From a bacterium (lineage in GTDB: Bacteria > Verrucomicrobiota > Verrucomicrobiae > Limisphaerales > J093), in NCBI GenBank assembly GCA_021839785.1, contig JAKCAB010000637.1, positions 1 to 6,189 on the forward strand: a stretch of DNA of 6,189 nt, given 5' to 3'. A program made the position numbers and the translations under genes. Positions 5,325-6,189 of the stretch are shown piece after piece (within the stretch, counting starts at the first letter, position 1; each line of letters begins with the position of its first letter). The notes under the pieces are model-generated. The model did not search any database. It was not told where the DNA came from and saw nothing but the letters and a program-made list of their open reading frames with translations.

Positions 5325-5791
5325 ACATCGACCTGGCGCGACTTTTGCACCAAACGGCCTGCGGCGCGATCGCGGCCGCCGGTTTCGGGGTGTTGTTCAA
5401 CATTGGCTACCGTTCCCTGCTGTGGTGCGCCGCCAGCGGCGCGCTGGCGCTGGCGGTGCGCACGCTGTGCCTGGATTGCGGCTGGAGCCTGGAGGCGGCT
5501 TCCTTCGCCGCAGCGTTGGCTGTGGGCAGCGGCGTCCAGGTGCTGCGGGCGCGCACGGACATTTCACAGACCGCGCTGGACGTGGCGGGGTGCATTCCGA
5601 TGGTGCCCGGCAGCTTTGCGGCGAAAGGCATTCTTGGGTTGTTCGCGCTCACGGCGCCCAATCCTTCCGGGGCCACCGAGACGTTGATCACCGCCGTCGA
5701 ATACACGTTGCGCGTCACCTTCACGATTGGCGCCATTGGAACCGGGTTGGCCATTCCCACGCTCCTGTTGCGTGTGCGGGTTGCCAGGTAA
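5321..5791 (+). CDS. YjjB-like exporter subunit (ThrE second domain, DUF3815-type), 156 aa
   Basis: This small all-membrane partner completes the ThrE-type exporter with the gene before it. The frame is open further upstream, but the ATG at 5321 has a strong AGGAGG and overlaps the previous stop, so it is the clear start. Hydrophobic helices lie near 10-28, 32-50, 57-74, 84-110 and 129-150. The motif CIPMVPGSFAAKGILGL (91-107) matches the conserved 'PG(S/A)' loop of YjjB and mirrors the PGVP motif of the partner, as expected of two related halves of one transporter. The length is normal for YjjB. The stop TAA (5789-5791) sits in the loop of a short perfect hairpin. The two genes probably form a complete operon, since a structured non-coding region follows. 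Confidence 0.92.
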   Translation: MNIDLARLLHQTACGAIAAAGFGVLFNIGYRSLLWCAASGALALAVRTLCLDCGWSLEAASFAAALAVGSGVQVLRARTDISQTALDVAGCIPMVPGSFAAKGILGLFALTAPNPSGATETLITAVEYTLRVTFTIGAIGTGLAIPTLLLRVRVAR

Positions 5792-5797
5792 CTGGCA
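5782..5797 (+). repeat. Hairpin enclosing the YjjB-like stop codon
   Basis: TGCCAG (5782-5787) and CTGGCA (5792-5797) are exact reverse complements around the loop GTAA, whose TAA is the stop codon of the YjjB-like gene. No T-run follows, so it is not a standard terminator. It may stabilise the operon's 3' end, or it may be chance. Confidence 0.45.
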
Positions 5798-5814
5798 GGC
5801 CAATCCTGGAAAGT

Positions 5815-5857
5815 CCCACCCGACGGGCTCGGGCTCGCGCGCCCATCGGGCGGTGGG
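5815..5857 (+). terminator. Long imperfect GC-rich hairpin, possible terminator of the exporter operon
   Basis: The outer arms CCCACC (5815-5820) and GGTGGG (5852-5857) are exact. Inside them GACGGGC (5822-5828) and GCCCATC (5841-5847) pair with one mismatch, giving a long stem. The following bases (tgatgttctgattt) are only moderately T-rich, so an intrinsic terminator for the exporter operon is plausible but unproven. Confidence 0.4.
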
Positions 5858-5877
5858 TGATGTTCTGATTTCAAATG

Positions 5878-5927
5878 GGTGGCGGCACCGCTGCGGCGGC
5901 GCAGGGCGGTGCGGCAGCACCGCCACC
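5878..5927. repeat. Nested 50-bp inverted-repeat structure
   Basis: The outer arms GGTGGCGG (5878-5885) and CCGCCACC (5920-5927) are exact reverse complements. Nested inside, CACCG/CGGTG (5886-5890, 5907-5911) and CTGC/GCAG (5891-5894, 5901-5904) form an inner stem with a 6-base loop and a GG bulge. An alternative pairing of GCTGC (5890-5894) with GCAGC (5914-5918) competes with it. No T-run follows on either strand. It could be a REP-like intergenic repeat or a regulatory leader if transcription starts upstream. Confidence 0.5.
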
Positions 5928-5960
5928 ACCAATCAGGACACCACCTGGTGGGACCGCTGC

Positions 5961-5989
5961 TTGACATCGTTTTGGGCAGTCCTCATTTT
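5961..5989 (+). promoter_or_regulatory. Candidate sigma-70-type promoter for acnA
   Basis: A perfect TTGACA (5961-5966) stands 17 bases before CATTTT (5984-5989), which matches the -10 consensus at only 3 of 6 bases. Transcription would start near 5996, leaving a leader of about 30 bases before the acnA ATG. Position and spacing are right; the -10 is weak, so this remains tentative. Confidence 0.35.
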
Positions 5990-6025
5990 GACGCCTCAAA
6001 ATTCACTTAATCGCGACAAAGTCCC

Positions 6026-6189
6026 ATGAACGAACCGCATAATTTATTTGGCTCGTTGCAGAGTTTCGACCTCGGCAACGGGATGCAAGGCAAACTCTAC
6101 TCGCTGCCGGCGCTGGAGCGGGCCGGGCTGGGGCCCGTGTCCAGGCTGCCGGTATCCCTCCGACTGGTGCTCGAGTCCGTGTTGCGCAA
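6026..6189 (+). CDS. acnA: Aconitate hydratase AcnA, N-terminal 54 codons (3' end outside window)
   Basis: The frame starts at ATG 6026 and remains open to the window edge, ending in a partial codon. The protein ([19 protein letters not shown], then [30 protein letters not shown]) matches the start of bacterial AcnA/IRP1-type aconitases. In these, a 'Y(Y/F)SLP.L' strand is followed by '(I/V).RLP.SL(K/R)(V/I)LLE..LR'. Compare the E. coli AcnA segments YYSLPLAAKSLGDITRLPKS and KVLLENLLR. The enzyme interconverts citrate and isocitrate in the TCA cycle using a [4Fe-4S] cluster. The cluster cysteines and active site lie far downstream and are not visible. A paralogue such as a 2-methylcitrate-type aconitase cannot be excluded from this fragment. 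No strong ribosome-binding site precedes the start. Confidence 0.9.
   Translation, partial: MNEPHNLFGSLQSFDLGNGMQGKLYSLPALERAGLGPVSRLPVSLRLVLESVLR

Larger units (their letters stand above)
5792..6025. other. Structured intergenic region before acnA
   Basis: No convincing gene is present in these 234 bases. The left two thirds hold two large GC-rich inverted-repeat structures (5815-5857 and 5878-5927). The right end is AT-richer from about 5965 and should hold the acnA promoter and leader. A candidate promoter is listed separately. I see no obvious ribosome-binding site before the ATG at 6026 (upstream bases gacaaagtccc). Confidence 0.6.

Overview
This is a GC-rich bacterial chromosome segment, probably from Verrucomicrobiota (Limisphaerales/Pedosphaera-like). 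That placement is inference. It rests on a Tat-exported Gfo/Idh/MocA oxidoreductase of a type common in Verrucomicrobiota and Planctomycetota, the style of the small AsmA-like membrane-anchored protein, the base composition, and the weak or absent Shine-Dalgarno sequences. I see no phage genes, transposase, CRISPR array or integrase. The window reads as ordinary core and housekeeping DNA.

Layout, left to right. (1) 1-169 (+) is the C-terminal end of a RelE/ParE-type toxin cut by the window edge. (2) 170-413 is a non-coding stretch with two perfect hairpins. (3) 414-498 (+) is a tRNA-Leu(UAG) gene with encoded CCA. (4) 573-1343 (+) is a membrane-anchored AsmA-like protein, followed 63 bp later by a family 2 glycosyltransferase at 1407-2135 (+). 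The two may be co-transcribed. (5) Convergent to these, on the minus strand, are a MarC-family membrane protein (2152-2784) and, upstream of it, a Tat-signal Gfo/Idh/MocA oxidoreductase (2946-4295). A good intrinsic terminator (2884-2918) follows the oxidoreductase gene, so marC is probably transcribed from its own promoter. (6) A divergent intergenic region (4296-4529) leads into a two-gene (+) operon, 4530-5324 and 5321-5791. It encodes the split form of the ThrE/YjjP-YjjB exporter, with overlapping ATGA stop and start. (7) After a structured 234-bp intergenic region, the first 54 codons of aconitase (acnA) begin at 6026 and run off the window.

How the genes may work together: the YjjP/YjjB-like pair should form one inner-membrane exporter of small amino acids (ThrE) or C4-dicarboxylates (reported for E. 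coli YjjPB). It lies just upstream of a TCA-cycle enzyme. MarC relatives are also implicated in small neutral amino-acid transport. The AsmA-like protein and glycosyltransferase could both serve the cell envelope. These links are inferred from family knowledge and neighbourhood only. I found no convincing undescribed system. The items most worth a second look are the A1/C72 mismatch in the tRNA-Leu acceptor stem, the missing proline in the EKP motif of the oxidoreductase, two genes whose stop codon sits in a hairpin loop, and the structured region before acnA.
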